This document shows, in pieces, positions 22,484-32,647 of a DNA stretch of 64,000 nt. Location: NCBI RefSeq assembly GCF_905120355.1, contig NZ_CAJHOB010000008.1, positions 1-64,000 of the forward strand, in the 5' to 3' direction. The DNA is from Azonexus hydrophilus (lineage in GTDB: Bacteria; Pseudomonadota; Gammaproteobacteria; Burkholderiales; Rhodocyclaceae). The notes beneath the pieces were generated by a model, which did no database searches, was not told the DNA's origin, and saw only the letters and a program-made list of their open reading frames with translations. Numbering within the stretch: position 1 is the first letter of the stretch; each line of letters opens with the position of its first letter. Position numbers and translations under genes: made by a program.

Positions 22484-23623
22484 CTGGCGATTTTCCCAAT
22501 CCACGCGTAGCAGGATGGCGAGGGCGATGCAATTGACGACGATGCCGGAGCCGCCAAAACTCATCAGCGGCAGGGTCAGGCCTTTGGTCGGCAGCAGGCC
22601 GACGTTCACACCCATGTTGATGAAGGACTGCACCCCCAGCCAGATGCCGATGCCCATGCTCACCAGCGCCGGATACAGCCGCTCCAGGCGCACGGCCTGA
22701 CGGCCGATGGCAAATGCCCGTTGCACCAACAGAGCAAACAGGCAGATCACCGTCAGCACCCCGACAAACCCGAGCTCTTCGGCAATCACGGCAAGCAGGA
22801 AATCGGTGTGCGCTTCCGGCAGGTAAAACAGTTTTTCCACGCTGCCGCCCAGCCCCACCCCGAACAACTCGCCACGACCGAAGGCGATCAGCGAGTGTGA
22901 CAGTTGATAGCCGCGGCCAAAGGCATCGGCCCAGGGGTCCATGAAACCGAACACGCGGTCGCGCCGGTAAGGCGAGACAATGATCATGATGGCAAACGCC
23001 ACCAGTAGCCCGACGATCAGGACGGCAAACATGCGTGCCTTCAGGCCACCGAGGAAAAGTATTCCCATGGCAATCGACACGATCACCACCAGCGCCCCGA
23101 AATCCGGTTCCTTAAGCAACAGGAAACCGACCAGCACCATCGCGCCGAACAGGGGCAGGAACGCCTGTTTCAGATCATGCATGACATTGATCTTGCGATA
23201 GGTGAAGTCGGCGGCGTACAACACCACGAACAACTTCATCAGTTCCGACGGCTGCAGGTTGGCAAAGCCCAGCGACAGCCAGCGCCGCGCGCCATTGACA
23301 TCGCGCCCGATACCGGGAATCAGCACGATCACCAGCAGCAGGCCGCCGATCAGGAACAGCATGGGCGCGTATTTCTGCCAGGTTTCCATCCGCACCTGGA
23401 ACGCCAGACCCCCGGCGATCACACCGATGGCAATGAAGACCGCCTGGCGGATCAGGTAGTAGGCCGGTTGATGATTAGTGAAGCGGCCGGCTTCTGCAAT
23501 CGCGATTGACGCCGAATACACCATGACCAATCCCCCCAGGAGCAGGAGCAGGGCGGACCAGGTCAGGGCCGGATCGATTTCCGCCAGCGGCCGGCGGGGC
23601 GCGTCGAGTGCAGAGATCAGCAT
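22460..23623 (-). CDS. ftsW: Lipid II polymerase / cell division protein FtsW
   Basis: FtsW is a SEDS-family septal peptidoglycan glycosyltransferase that works with FtsI. It has 387 residues and about ten transmembrane segments. Family motifs include [27 protein letters not shown] around 103-130 (with the SEDS Arg and Glu in the large periplasmic region) and the C-terminal [12 protein letters not shown]. The gene overlaps murD by 7 bp. Its last codons (LMRGGRS) and the ribosome site downstream are duplicated before murG. Confidence 0.97.
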   Translation of the reverse strand: MLISALDAPRRPLAEIDPALTWSALLLLLGGLVMVYSASIAIAEAGRFTNHQPAYYLIRQAVFIAIGVIAGGLAFQVRMETWQKYAPMLFLIGGLLLVIVLIPGIGRDVNGARRWLSLGFANLQPSELMKLFVVLYAADFTYRKINVMHDLKQAFLPLFGAMVLVGFLLLKEPDFGALVVIVSIAMGILFLGGLKARMFAVLIVGLLVAFAIMIIVSPYRRDRVFGFMDPWADAFGRGYQLSHSLIAFGRGELFGVGLGGSVEKLFYLPEAHTDFLLAVIAEELGFVGVLTVICLFALLVQRAFAIGRQAVRLERLYPALVSMGIGIWLGVQSFINMGVNVGLLPTKGLTLPLMSFGGSGIVVNCIALAILLRVDWENRQLMRGGRS

Positions 23624-24972
23624 GCTGGCAGCTCCCTGACCGCCGCAATGAAGGCCTCGGCACGGTGGGCGTAGTTGCGGTACATGTCGAGGCTGGCACA
23701 GGCCGGCGACAGCACGACGGCATCACCGGACTGCGCTTGTTCACTTAACCAGCGCACGGCTTCCGTCATGTCGGCGCAATGTTTCTGCGGCAACGGGCAG
23801 TCCGCCAAGACAGCGGCAATCTTGTCCGCATCACGCCCGATCAAAGCCACCGCCCGCCCGTGGCGCGCCAGCGCCGCCGCCAGCGGCGAGAAATCCTGTC
23901 CCTTGCCATCCCCACCCAGCACAATGGCGACTTTGCGCCCCAATCCTTCGATCGCCGCCAGCGTGGCGCCGACGTTGGTGCCCTTGGAGTCGTCAATGTA
24001 GGCGACGCCGGCCCGTTCCAGCACCAGTTCGACCCGATGCGCCAGGGCACGGAAATTTGTCAGCCCGGGCAACAGACGCGCCACCTCGGCGCCAGCCGCT
24101 TCACTCAGGGCCAGTGCCGCCATGGCGTTAGCCGCATTGTGCAAGCCCTTGAGCGGCAATTGCGTCAGTTCCAGCAAGGCCTGCTCGCCACGCCAGATCC
24201 ACCCGGCATCAACGCCATAATCCGTGCTGCGCGGCGGACGATCGAGACCGAAGGTCACCATCCTGCGACCGCAACGGCCATTCGCCATCGACCAGTCGTC
24301 ATCGCGGTTGAGCACCATGACGCCATTACCCTGGAAGATGCGCGCCTTGGCCTCCGCGTACTTGGCCAGACTGCCTTCATAGCGATCGAGGTGGTCTTCC
24401 GACACATTGAGCACGGTTGCCGCAGTGGCATGCAATCGCTGCGTCGTTTCCAGCTGATAGCTGGACAACTCGAGCACCCACACGGCCGGATAAACGCCCG
24501 CATCCTCCGCCGCCATCAAGGCATCCAGCGCCGATGGCGAGATGTTGCCGCAGGCCACCGCCGGCACCCCGGCCTCATTCAGCAAATGGGCGGTCAGGGC
24601 GGTAGTGGTGGTCTTGCCATTGCTACCGGTAATTGCCAGCAACTTGCTGTGCGGCGCCAGTGCGCGCACCCCGGCAACGAACAGTTCGATTTCCGACACC
24701 AGCTTTTCGCCCACCGCAGCAATCTGCGGTGTCGCCTTGGGCATGCCTGGCGACAGCGCCACGATTTCCGCCCAGGCAAAGGCGTCGGCCGACAAGGGCC
24801 CCGCCAGCAGCTGCGCTTCGGGTGCGTGCTGGCGCAACTGCTCCTGGTTTGGCGGCACTTCCCGCGTATCGGCAACGCGCACGATGGCCCCTTGGCGATG
24901 CAGCCACTTGGCCATCGCCAGCCCGGACTCACCGAGTCCGACCACCAGTACGCGTTTGCCCAGAAGAGTCAT
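23617..24972 (-). CDS. murD: UDP-N-acetylmuramoyl-L-alanine-D-glutamate ligase
   Basis: MurD adds D-glutamate to UDP-MurNAc-L-Ala. The 451-residue ligase begins with the UDP-binding Rossmann motif [19 protein letters not shown] and has the P-loop [16 protein letters not shown] near residue 115. The central [10 protein letters not shown] segment and the C-terminal [11 protein letters not shown] and [11 protein letters not shown] motifs are also present. The start at 24972 lies 2 bp after mraY; the longer frame upstream is a shadow of mraY. It overlaps ftsW by 7 bp. Confidence 0.97.
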   Translation of the reverse strand: MTLLGKRVLVVGLGESGLAMAKWLHRQGAIVRVADTREVPPNQEQLRQHAPEAQLLAGPLSADAFAWAEIVALSPGMPKATPQIAAVGEKLVSEIELFVAGVRALAPHSKLLAITGSNGKTTTTALTAHLLNEAGVPAVACGNISPSALDALMAAEDAGVYPAVWVLELSSYQLETTQRLHATAATVLNVSEDHLDRYEGSLAKYAEAKARIFQGNGVMVLNRDDDWSMANGRCGRRMVTFGLDRPPRSTDYGVDAGWIWRGEQALLELTQLPLKGLHNAANAMAALALSEAAGAEVARLLPGLTNFRALAHRVELVLERAGVAYIDDSKGTNVGATLAAIEGLGRKVAIVLGGDGKGQDFSPLAAALARHGRAVALIGRDADKIAAVLADCPLPQKHCADMTEAVRWLSEQAQSGDAVVLSPACASLDMYRNYAHRAEAFIAAVRELPAC

Positions 24973-24974
24973 GT

Positions 24975-26078
24975 TCAGCGCAGTTTCAGGGTACTCAAAC
25001 CAATCAGCACCAGCATGATGGTGATGATCCAGAAGCGCACGACGACCTGGGTTTCCTTCCAGCCGCCCTGCTCGAAATGGTGATGCAACGGCGCCATGCG
25101 CAAGATGCGCCGGCCGGTGCCATATTTTTTCTTGGTGTACTTGAACCACGACACCTGCAACATGACCGACAGCGTTTCCACCACGAACACCCCGCCCATG
25201 ATGAGGAGCACGATTTCCTGGCGCACGATCACCGCCACCGTCCCCAGCGCCGCACCCAGCGCCAGCGCCCCGACATCCCCCATGAACACTTCCGCCGGGT
25301 AGGCGTTGAACCAGAGAAAACCAAGACCGGCCCCGGCCATGGCGCCGAGCAGGATGCACAGCTCGCCGGCCCCCGGCACATAGGGGATGTGCAGATATTT
25401 GGCATACACGGCGTTACCGGTGGCGTAGGCAAACACCGCAAAGGCAGCGGCGATCATCACCGTCGGCATGATCGCCAGCCCGTCCAGACCATCGGTGAGG
25501 TTGACCGCATTACTCGTGCCGACGATGACGAAATAGGTCAGCACAATGAAGCCGGCAATCCCCAGCGGATACGCCACACTCTTGAAGAAAGGCACGATCA
25601 GCTCGGTCTGCGCCGGCGAACTCGCCGAGTAGGCAATGAACAGCGCTGCGCCGGCGCCCAGCACCGATTGCCAGAAAAACTTCCAGCGACTGGCCAGTCC
25701 GTTCGGATCGCGGTACACCACCTTCTTCCAGTCGTCGTACCAGCCGACAATGCCGAAGCCCAGCGTCACCACCAGCACTGTCCATACATATTTGTTGCTC
25801 AAATCGCCCCACAGCAGGGTGGTGATGCCGATTGCGATGAGAATCAGCACCCCGCCCATGGTCGGCGTGCCGGATTTGATCAGGTGCGTCTGCGGTCCGT
25901 CGGTACGCACTGCCTGACCAATTTTCTTCGCTGCCAGCCAACGGATCACCCGCGGGCCAGCGGCAAAGGAAATCAGCAGCGCGGTCATTGCCGCCAGCAC
26001 GGTGCGCAGCGTGATGTAATTGAATACATTGAAAAAGCGCACATCCTGCGCCAGCCATTGGGTCAGCATCAGCAGCAT
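24975..26078 (-). CDS. mraY: Phospho-N-acetylmuramoyl-pentapeptide transferase
   Basis: MraY attaches phospho-MurNAc-pentapeptide to undecaprenyl phosphate to make lipid I. The 367-residue integral membrane protein has about ten helices. The signatures [26 protein letters not shown] (DDxxD/NxxxD catalytic region), [13 protein letters not shown] and the C-terminal [20 protein letters not shown] are present. It overlaps murF by 10 bp and precedes murD by 2 bp, so translation is tightly coupled. Confidence 0.97.
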   Translation of the reverse strand: MLLMLTQWLAQDVRFFNVFNYITLRTVLAAMTALLISFAAGPRVIRWLAAKKIGQAVRTDGPQTHLIKSGTPTMGGVLILIAIGITTLLWGDLSNKYVWTVLVVTLGFGIVGWYDDWKKVVYRDPNGLASRWKFFWQSVLGAGAALFIAYSASSPAQTELIVPFFKSVAYPLGIAGFIVLTYFVIVGTSNAVNLTDGLDGLAIMPTVMIAAAFAVFAYATGNAVYAKYLHIPYVPGAGELCILLGAMAGAGLGFLWFNAYPAEVFMGDVGALALGAALGTVAVIVRQEIVLLIMGGVFVVETLSVMLQVSWFKYTKKKYGTGRRILRMAPLHHHFEQGGWKETQVVVRFWIITIMLVLIGLSTLKLR

Positions 26079-27454
26079 GACTGTTCCTCCGCGACCAGCG
26101 CGTCCGCCACCCGTTCCATGCGCATGAAACGAGAGCCTTTGACCAGCACGGTCGTATCTGCCGCCAGTTCTTTCTGAACAGCAGCAATCAATTTATCGAT
26201 ATTGCAGAAATGCCGGCCGCCCTCGCCAAAATTGCGCACGGCCTGCGCACTTGCCTCACCCAGCGCATAGAGGCGATCCACGCCCTGGCTCTTGGCGTAG
26301 CCGCCGATTTCGTCATGGCACTGATGGCTGCCTTCGCCGATCTCGCCCATGTCGCCCAGCACCAAAATCTTTTTACCGATGGTGCTGGCCAGCACATCGA
26401 TACCGGCGCGCACCGAATCCGGGTTGGCGTTGTAGGTATCGTCGAGGATCTGCGCTCCCTGCTGGCCCTGGCGCCGCTGCAAGCGGCCCTTGACGCCACG
26501 GAAGGATTGCAGACCGGCGACGACCTGCGGCAGTGCGATACCGGCGGCCAGACAAGCCGCCGTCGCCGCCAGTGCGTTGACCGCGTTATGCCGCCCCGGC
26601 ACCGGCAACACAAGCTGCGCCTCACCGGCCGGCGTCTGCAGCACCAGCAGGAAATCCAGCCCCTGCTGCGTCAGCGTGCCACGCACCTCCGCCGGCTGGT
26701 TCACGGCAAACCGCAGCGACCGCTGCCCGGCGGCATCGACCTGCGCCTGCCAGACGGCCGATTGCGCATCGTCAGCATTGAATACAGCCACACCCGCGGT
26801 CGTCAGGCCAGTGAAAATCGATCCTTTTTCGCGGGCGATTTCGGCCAGATCGCCCATGCCTTGCAAATGGGCGCGCTGCGCGTTGTTCACCAGCGCCACC
26901 GTCGGCCGGGCCAGCTGCGTCAGGTAGGCAATTTCACCCGGCTGATTCATGCCCATTTCGACGACTGCCGCGCGATGGCCCGCATGCAAGCCAAGCAGGG
27001 TCAGCGGTAGCCCGACATCGTTGTTGAAATTACCACGCGTCGCCAGCACAGCGCCGGGATAGGCCGCTTCCAGAATGCTGGCGATCATTTCCTTGGTGGT
27101 GGTCTTGCCGTTGGAGCCTGTCACTGCAATCAGGGGCAGCGTGAACTGCGCCCGCCACGCTGCGGCCAGCTGCCCGAGGGCCTGCCGGGTATCTGCCACC
27201 AGCACGGCAGGTGCGCCAGCCGGCAGACGCTGCTCATCACTCACCAGCAGGCCGGCAGCGCCCGCCTGTACTGCCGCGGCAAGAAAATCGTGCGCATCGA
27301 AACGCTCCCCTGCCAGCGCGACGAATAACTGTCCCTGTGCGATGGCACGAGTGTCAGTGGTCAGTCCGTTGACCACCTGCTCTGCCGCCTGCGCGCCCCC
27401 CAGAATACGGCCCTGGGTCACCGCAGCAATCCGTGCCAGCGTCCAGTTCATCAT
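26069..27454 (-). CDS. murF: UDP-N-acetylmuramoyl-tripeptide-D-alanyl-D-alanine ligase
   Basis: MurF adds D-Ala-D-Ala to the UDP-MurNAc tripeptide, completing the pentapeptide. The 461-residue ligase shows [20 protein letters not shown] near residue 35, the P-loop [16 protein letters not shown] near 115 and the C-terminal [14 protein letters not shown] motif. The first two codons are both ATG; the first overlaps the murE stop as ATGA, which favours 27454. Confidence 0.97.
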   Translation of the reverse strand: MMNWTLARIAAVTQGRILGGAQAAEQVVNGLTTDTRAIAQGQLFVALAGERFDAHDFLAAAVQAGAAGLLVSDEQRLPAGAPAVLVADTRQALGQLAAAWRAQFTLPLIAVTGSNGKTTTKEMIASILEAAYPGAVLATRGNFNNDVGLPLTLLGLHAGHRAAVVEMGMNQPGEIAYLTQLARPTVALVNNAQRAHLQGMGDLAEIAREKGSIFTGLTTAGVAVFNADDAQSAVWQAQVDAAGQRSLRFAVNQPAEVRGTLTQQGLDFLLVLQTPAGEAQLVLPVPGRHNAVNALAATAACLAAGIALPQVVAGLQSFRGVKGRLQRRQGQQGAQILDDTYNANPDSVRAGIDVLASTIGKKILVLGDMGEIGEGSHQCHDEIGGYAKSQGVDRLYALGEASAQAVRNFGEGGRHFCNIDKLIAAVQKELAADTTVLVKGSRFMRMERVADALVAEEQSCC

Positions 27455-28941
27455 GTGGAGCTCTCCTTCGCCTGGGTACGGGCGGCCAGTGCCTGTTCCG
27501 CCTGGGCACGGTCGGAAAACGGCAACCGCTCGCCAGCGATTTCCTGATAGGTCTCATGGCCCTTGCCTGCCAGCAAAATGACATCCTCCACCGCCGCCTC
27601 ATTGACCGCACGGACAATGGCAGCAGCCCGGTCGACTTCGCTGGCAACCCTGGCACCGGCCAGCGGCATGCCGCGCACGATGGCATCGATGATGCTGTGC
27701 GCAGGCTCACCGCGTGGGTTGTCGCTGGTGACCAGCACACGATCTGCGCCAGCCGCGGCGATTGCGCCCATTTGCGGCCGCTTGCCGGGATCGCGATTAC
27801 CGCCGCAGCCAAAGACCACCGCCAGTTTTCCGCCGCGTGCGCGGGTCAGCGGACGCAGGGCGCGCAGGGCATTTTCCAGGGCATCCGGGGTATGCGCGTA
27901 GTCGACGACAACCAGCGGCTGCCCTTCCCCGCCGACATGCTCCATACGGCCGGCGGGTGGTGTCAGTGCCGACAGGCGTTGCGCGATGTCTTTGGCCTCC
28001 AGCCCGGCATCGAGCAATACCGCAGCGCAGGCAAGCAGGTTGGCGACGTTGTAATCCCCGGCCAGAGTCGTGTCCACGGTGGCTCGGCCATTCGGCAGCA
28101 GTAGATCGAAGCGCTGCCCGTAGGGCGTCGGTGCCAGGTTTTCAGCACGCACCAGTGCCGGATGGTCGCGCCGTGGCGGCGCCATGGAATAGCCAATGAT
28201 GCGCATGGCACTGGTGCTGCGCAGCAGGCGAATCCCGAATTCATCGTCGAGGTTGATGATGGCAGTGCGCAGGCGCGGCCAGTGAAACAGCTTCTCCTTG
28301 GCAGCGGCGTAGGCGGCCATGTCGCCGTGGTAATCGAGGTGGTCTCGCGTCAGGTTGGTGAACACCGCGACATCCACCCGGGCACCGTTCAAGCGGCCTT
28401 CTTCGATGCCGATCGAACTGGCCTCCAACGCGCAGGCACCGGCCTGCGCATCACGAAAATCGGCCAGATAGCGCATCAGCACCGTTGCCTCGGGCGTGGT
28501 AAACCCGGTTTCCACCAGCGCCCCCGGAAAACCAGCGCCCAGCGTGCCGATCACGGCGCAGGGGCGCGGATGCACACGCGCCACACACTGGCTGATGGTG
28601 GTCTTGCCGTTGGTGCCGGTAATGGCGATCAGCGACAAGGCTTCACTCGGATGCTGGTACACCGCATGCGCCAAAGGCCCGGCCAGAGCACGCAAATCGT
28701 CAACTGCTATCTGCGGCACCTGCCAGGCGGGATTCCAGGCAAATTCACCGCCGGCCTGCCACAACACCGCCTGTGCGCCACGGGCGATGGCATCGCCAAT
28801 GAAACGCCGGCCATCTACCTGGTCACCCGGGTAGGCGAGGAACAGATCGCCGGCACGTACCTGCCGGCTGTCGTCGGCCACGCCGCTGGGCGCCACCCCC
28901 AGTCCGGCCAGTTGATCCAGAATCTGCCGCGGCGTCATCAC
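27451..28941 (-). CDS. murE: UDP-N-acetylmuramoyl-L-alanyl-D-glutamate-2,6-diaminopimelate ligase
   Basis: MurE adds the third stem residue. The substrate motif reads DNPR (in TSDNPRGEPAHSIID), the signature of meso-diaminopimelate-specific enzymes rather than lysine-specific ones, fitting a Gram-negative wall. The 496-residue protein has DDSRQVRAGDLFLAYPGDQVDG near residue 23 and the P-loop GTNGKTTISQCVA near 108. It overlaps ftsI by 4 bp and murF by 4 bp. Confidence 0.97.
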   Translation of the reverse strand: MMTPRQILDQLAGLGVAPSGVADDSRQVRAGDLFLAYPGDQVDGRRFIGDAIARGAQAVLWQAGGEFAWNPAWQVPQIAVDDLRALAGPLAHAVYQHPSEALSLIAITGTNGKTTISQCVARVHPRPCAVIGTLGAGFPGALVETGFTTPEATVLMRYLADFRDAQAGACALEASSIGIEEGRLNGARVDVAVFTNLTRDHLDYHGDMAAYAAAKEKLFHWPRLRTAIINLDDEFGIRLLRSTSAMRIIGYSMAPPRRDHPALVRAENLAPTPYGQRFDLLLPNGRATVDTTLAGDYNVANLLACAAVLLDAGLEAKDIAQRLSALTPPAGRMEHVGGEGQPLVVVDYAHTPDALENALRALRPLTRARGGKLAVVFGCGGNRDPGKRPQMGAIAAAGADRVLVTSDNPRGEPAHSIIDAIVRGMPLAGARVASEVDRAAAIVRAVNEAAVEDVILLAGKGHETYQEIAGERLPFSDRAQAEQALAARTQAKESST

Positions 28942-30692
28942 AGGCGCTCCCTGCCACTGGCGCTGTTCTCAACCACCTGCATGACCGGCTCATCCGGCGG
29001 CACGCCGAGCGTGCGCAAGGCGCCGCCCATGACGCCAGAAAACACCGGCCCGGCGATCAAGCCGCCAAAATACTTGCCCGCACTGGGCTCATCGATCATC
29101 ACCGCCACCACCAGACGCGGGTCGGAGATGGGCGCAATACCAACAAACGAGGCAATGTATTTTTTGGCATACACCCCACCCTCGAGTTTGTGGGCGGTGC
29201 CCGTCTTGCCGCCTACGCGGTAGCCGGGAACGGCTGCTCGCGGCGCAGTCCCCCCCGGTTTGACCACCAATTCGAGCATGGCGCGCATCTCCCGCGCCGT
29301 TTGTGCCGAATACACCGGCGTGCCGCGTACCAGCGGCTCATCCACCCGCAACAGCGACGCCGGCACCATGTCGCCATCGCGGGCAAATACGGTGTACGCC
29401 CGCGCCAGCTGAATCAGACTGACCGAGATGCCGTGTCCGTAAGACATGGTAGCCTGCTCGATCGGGCGCCAGTTTTTCCACGGCCGCAGACGGCCACTGA
29501 CTTCGCCCGGAAAGCCCAGACGCGGCGACTTGCCGAAACCCAGGCTGTCGAACATTTCCCACATTGCTTCGGCCGGCAGGCTCAAGGCGATCTTGGTCGT
29601 GCCCACATTGGACGATTTCTGGATCACGCCGGCGACCGTCAGCAAGCCATGCGCATGCGCATCGCTGATGACCGCCTTGCCCACCGTGATCCGCCCGGGA
29701 GCGCAATCGATCACCGTGTCGTAGCGATAACTGCCGCGCTCCAGACCCAGCGCCACCGAAAATGGCTTCAGGGTTGACCCCGGCTCGAACGTATCAGTCA
29801 CAGCCCGGTTACGCAGCTGTTCCCCCGACAAGCGGGCCCGGTTGTTCGGGTTGTAGGTCGGCCAGTTGGCCAGGGCCAGCACCTCACCCGTGCGCACGTC
29901 CATCACCACGACGCCGCCCCCTTTGGCCTTGCTCTCACTGACGGCGTTTTTCAGGTGGCTATAGGCGATGTACTGAATTTTCGAGTCGATTGCCAGGGCG
30001 ATATCCTTGCCATCCCGCGGCGGCCGGGTAGCACCGACGTCCTCGATGATGTTGCCACGCCGATCGCGGATCACTGTCCGCGCCCCCGGGCGCCCCAGTA
30101 GCGCATCCTGGAAGGCCAGCTCGACACCTTCCTGCCCCTTGTCGTCAACATTGGTGAAACCGACCAGATGTGCCGTCATCTCGCCCGCCGGGTAATAGCG
30201 GCGGTATTCCTCTTCCTGGTATATCCCCGGCAGTTTCAGGGCTGCAACCTGCTCTGCCGTTTGCGGCGGCACCTGGCGCTTGACGAAAACAAAGGTTTTC
30301 TCAACCGCCAGCCGCGCTTCGAGTTCGCGCACGGTCATGTCGAGCAAACCGGCCAGCAGACGCTTCTGCTCGCCACTCATCTGCCGCGCATCACCGGGAA
30401 TCGCCCAGACCGCCCGCATCGGCGTCGACACCGCCAGAACGTCGCCATGACGATCGGTCACCTTGCCGCGCGAAGCCGAAATTTCGATATCGCGCAAATA
30501 GCGCGAATCGCCCTTTTCCTGCAGAAAATCGTTATTGATCACTTGCAGGTAGAAAGCCCGCAGGATCAGCGCCATGAAGGCCGCCATCAGCAAAAGCCCC
30601 ACCACACGCGAACGCCAGCCCTGCAGAGCAAGCTGCAGCAACGGGCTTTCGGTGTAGCGATGGCCGCGCTGCGACCGGCGACGCACAACCAT
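28938..30692 (-). CDS. ftsI: Septal transpeptidase FtsI (PBP3, class B)
   Basis: FtsI cross-links septal peptidoglycan and is a target of beta-lactams. It is a bitopic inner-membrane protein of 584 residues with a transmembrane helix at about 30-50, a pedestal domain and the transpeptidase domain. The three active-site motifs are intact: S306-x-x-K309 (STLK), S360-S361-N362 and K496-T-G-T499. It begins on the last base of the ftsL stop (TGATG) and overlaps murE by 4 bp. Confidence 0.97.
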   Translation of the reverse strand: MVVRRRSQRGHRYTESPLLQLALQGWRSRVVGLLLMAAFMALILRAFYLQVINNDFLQEKGDSRYLRDIEISASRGKVTDRHGDVLAVSTPMRAVWAIPGDARQMSGEQKRLLAGLLDMTVRELEARLAVEKTFVFVKRQVPPQTAEQVAALKLPGIYQEEEYRRYYPAGEMTAHLVGFTNVDDKGQEGVELAFQDALLGRPGARTVIRDRRGNIIEDVGATRPPRDGKDIALAIDSKIQYIAYSHLKNAVSESKAKGGGVVVMDVRTGEVLALANWPTYNPNNRARLSGEQLRNRAVTDTFEPGSTLKPFSVALGLERGSYRYDTVIDCAPGRITVGKAVISDAHAHGLLTVAGVIQKSSNVGTTKIALSLPAEAMWEMFDSLGFGKSPRLGFPGEVSGRLRPWKNWRPIEQATMSYGHGISVSLIQLARAYTVFARDGDMVPASLLRVDEPLVRGTPVYSAQTAREMRAMLELVVKPGGTAPRAAVPGYRVGGKTGTAHKLEGGVYAKKYIASFVGIAPISDPRLVVAVMIDEPSAGKYFGGLIAGPVFSGVMGGALRTLGVPPDEPVMQVVENSASGRERL

Positions 30693-30949
30693 CAGCGCAC
30701 CCCCTTCGCCGCCACTGGCGCCGGCATCACCATGCGTAGACGCTCACGGGCAATCTTCTCCAGGCGCGGATGCGTGGCCCAGGTCGACATCTCGATCTGC
30801 AGTTGCCCGTATTCGATATCCAGCTGCCGCGCCTTGTCCTGCTCAGCTTCCAGCGCCTGGAACAGCTTGCGCGCATGATGCTGCGAGGTGACCACCGCCA
30901 TCGCGCACAGCACAACCGCCAGCAGGAGGAGCAGATTCAGGCGAAACAT
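30692..30949 (-). CDS. ftsL: Cell division protein FtsL
   Basis: FtsL is a small bitopic divisome protein that forms the FtsQLB complex and helps activate FtsWI. The 85-residue protein has a transmembrane helix at about 4-22 (LNLLLLLAVVLCAMAVVTS) followed by a leucine-zipper-like coiled coil (LFQALEAEQDKARQLDIEYGQLQIE). The start at 30949 overlaps the rsmH stop (TGATG); a longer frame from 30967 would add six residues with no ribosome site. Identification is from size, topology and cluster position. Confidence 0.93.
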   Translation of the reverse strand: MFRLNLLLLLAVVLCAMAVVTSQHHARKLFQALEAEQDKARQLDIEYGQLQIEMSTWATHPRLEKIARERLRMVMPAPVAAKGVR

Positions 30950-31887
30950 CAGCACGCCTCCGCACATTTTTCAGCCACCCGCAGGACGGCGCTACGCGCC
31001 CGCGGATTAGCCGCCACTTCCGCCGCCCCCGGACGCATCGCCTTGCCAACCAGGCGCAGACGCGCCACCGGCAGTTGCTCGGCACGCAGCGGCAGATGTT
31101 TGGGGAAAGTATCGGGACTGGCTTCGGCGCGCATGAAACGCTTGACGATGCGATCTTCCAGGGAATGGAAACTGATCACCGCCAGCCGCCCACCCGCCTT
31201 CAGCAGGGACACGGCTTGCGGCAAGGCTATTTCCAGCTGGCGGAGCTCTTGATTGATATGAATCCGTAGAGCTTGAAAGCTGCGCGTCGCCGCATCCTGC
31301 CCTGGTTCACGGGTGTGCACGCACGCGCGTACAAGGTCCGCGAACTGGCCGGTAGTGAGAATTGGTTGTTCGCCCCTAACAGCCACAACCTTCTTTGCAA
31401 TCTGGAAAGCAAACCGTTCTTCGCCATAGTTCCTTATCACCTCCGTAATTTCCCGCAATTCCGCCCGCGCCAGCCACTCCGCAGCCGTTTCGCCGGTTGT
31501 TGTATCCATCCGCATATCGAGCGGCGCATCGAATCGAAAACTGAAGCCGCGCTCACCATCATCGATCTGCGGCGACGACACGCCGATATCGAACAAAATG
31601 CCATCCACCGCCGTCACGCCGCACTCGGACAACCCCTCAGCCAGCTCGGCAAACGCTCGGTGCACCAGGACAAAGCGCGGATCTCCCAGAGCCTGCCCGG
31701 CAGCGATCGCCTGCGGATCACGATCAAATGCGTACAAACGGCCGGCAGCCCCCAGCTGCGCCAGAATCCGCCGGCTATGCCCCCCGCGGCCAAAAGTGGC
31801 ATCGACGTACACACCGTCCGCCTTGATTGCCAGGGCATCGACCGCTTCCGCGAGCAACACCGTGACATGAGCACCACCGTGGCTCAC
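30949..31887 (-). CDS. rsmH: 16S rRNA (cytosine1402-N4)-methyltransferase
   Basis: RsmH (MraW) methylates N4 of C1402 in 16S rRNA, tuning the ribosomal P site. The 312-residue SAM-dependent enzyme starts with [13 protein letters not shown] and has motif I in [15 protein letters not shown]. Family segments [33 protein letters not shown] and [15 protein letters not shown] are all present. It overlaps mraZ by 4 bp and touches ftsL. Confidence 0.97.
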   Translation of the reverse strand: MSHGGAHVTVLLAEAVDALAIKADGVYVDATFGRGGHSRRILAQLGAAGRLYAFDRDPQAIAAGQALGDPRFVLVHRAFAELAEGLSECGVTAVDGILFDIGVSSPQIDDGERGFSFRFDAPLDMRMDTTTGETAAEWLARAELREITEVIRNYGEERFAFQIAKKVVAVRGEQPILTTGQFADLVRACVHTREPGQDAATRSFQALRIHINQELRQLEIALPQAVSLLKAGGRLAVISFHSLEDRIVKRFMRAEASPDTFPKHLPLRAEQLPVARLRLVGKAMRPGAAEVAANPRARSAVLRVAEKCAEAC

Positions 31888-32330
31888 AGCACAAGATCCG
31901 CCAGGCCCGCAGGCAATTCGCCACTCAGGGCCTCTGCCGCCAGTTCGTTCTGAGCCTGCCAGCCCGCTTCGCTCCAGATTTCGAAATGACTCCCCATGCC
32001 CACCAGGTAAACCGTCTTTTCCAGCTGCGCATAAGCCCGCAACTCGGGCGCCAGCAACAAGCGGCCAGCACTATCCGGGCCTTCCGTACGCGCATTACCG
32101 ACCATGACCCGCTTGATTGCCGCCGCCCGGGGATCAAGGCTGGAGGCTTTGAGGATCTGATCGCGGATGGGCTGCCAGGCCGGCGCAGGGTAAAGCAACA
32201 GGCACTTGTGGGGATGCGCGGTCAGCACCAGCTCACCATTACCGGCGGCAATCAGGGCGTCACGGTGCCTTGCCGGAATGGCAAGCCGTCCCTTCGCATC
32301 CAGATTGAGCGCCGCAGCCCCCTCGAACAT
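31884..32330 (-). CDS. mraZ: Transcriptional regulator MraZ
   Basis: MraZ is a DNA-binding protein that represses its own operon, the first gene of the dcw cluster. The 148-residue protein has two SpoVT/AbrB-type domains, each with the conserved DxxGR turn: [10 protein letters not shown] near residue 10 and [10 protein letters not shown] near residue 85. Upstream lies a promoter overlapped by TGGGN boxes at a 10-bp period, the known type of MraZ operator, so autoregulation of the entire cluster is likely. Confidence 0.96.
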   Translation of the reverse strand: MFEGAAALNLDAKGRLAIPARHRDALIAAGNGELVLTAHPHKCLLLYPAPAWQPIRDQILKASSLDPRAAAIKRVMVGNARTEGPDSAGRLLLAPELRAYAQLEKTVYLVGMGSHFEIWSEAGWQAQNELAAEALSGELPAGLADLVL

Positions 32331-32363
32331 CCCCGTTTACCCACTTTTCAACACATTTTCCCA
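32329..32363 (-). promoter_or_regulatory. MraZ operator: four boxes at 10-bp period
   Basis: On the minus strand pentamers begin every 10 bp in the order TGGGA (32359-32363), TGTTG (32349-32353), TGGGT (32339-32343) and GGGAT (32329-32333). The first and third are perfect TGGGN boxes and the others are degenerate. This matches the described MraZ site of TGGGN repeats separated by 5 nt. The boxes touch the -10 element and run to the mraZ start codon. Confidence 0.7.
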
Positions 32364-32391
32364 CTTTAGAGGAACATTTATGGAGCGTCAA
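32363..32391 (-). promoter_or_regulatory. Candidate promoter of the dcw cluster (Pmra)
   Basis: On the minus strand TTGACG (32386-32391) and TAAAGT (32363-32368) are separated by exactly 17 bp, a good sigma-70 pattern. The -10 ends where the MraZ boxes begin. The rest of the 32331-32647 spacer is A/T-rich and contains the dsbC terminator; no other gene is supported in it. Confidence 0.7.
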
Positions 32392-32603
32392 TAGAAAAAG
32401 TGGATTTTTTTCTTAAGTAACAATGACTTAGAGCGTGTTTTTAGGACAAATTTGCGGGCAAATTTTCCTTAATAATCAAGGGTAGAAAACAAGGGAGTTA
32501 AAGTGAACTATCAGGAGTTCCCGGCGACCCGGCAGGCATGCCATGCCGTTATCAGCAGCCGGCCAAGCTGCGATGCAAAAGGCATTTCTGCACCACCAAT
32601 AGA

Positions 32604-32630
32604 AAAGCCCCCGCTTGCGGCGGGGGCTTT
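32604..32630 (-). terminator. Intrinsic terminator of dsbC
   Basis: An 11-bp perfect inverted repeat (32604-32614 with 32620-32630) has a 5-nt loop. On the minus strand the GC stem ends in CTTTTCT. It lies 18 bp past the dsbC stop codon. Confidence 0.85.
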
Positions 32631-32647
32631 CAGAAGTGAGCGACCGC

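Noticed and set aside
22424-22493. The inverted repeat around the ftsW stop as an intrinsic terminator
   Set aside because: The loop is 34 nt, no U-run follows, and termination here would cut off essential murG, murC and ftsZ; a repeat element explains it better.
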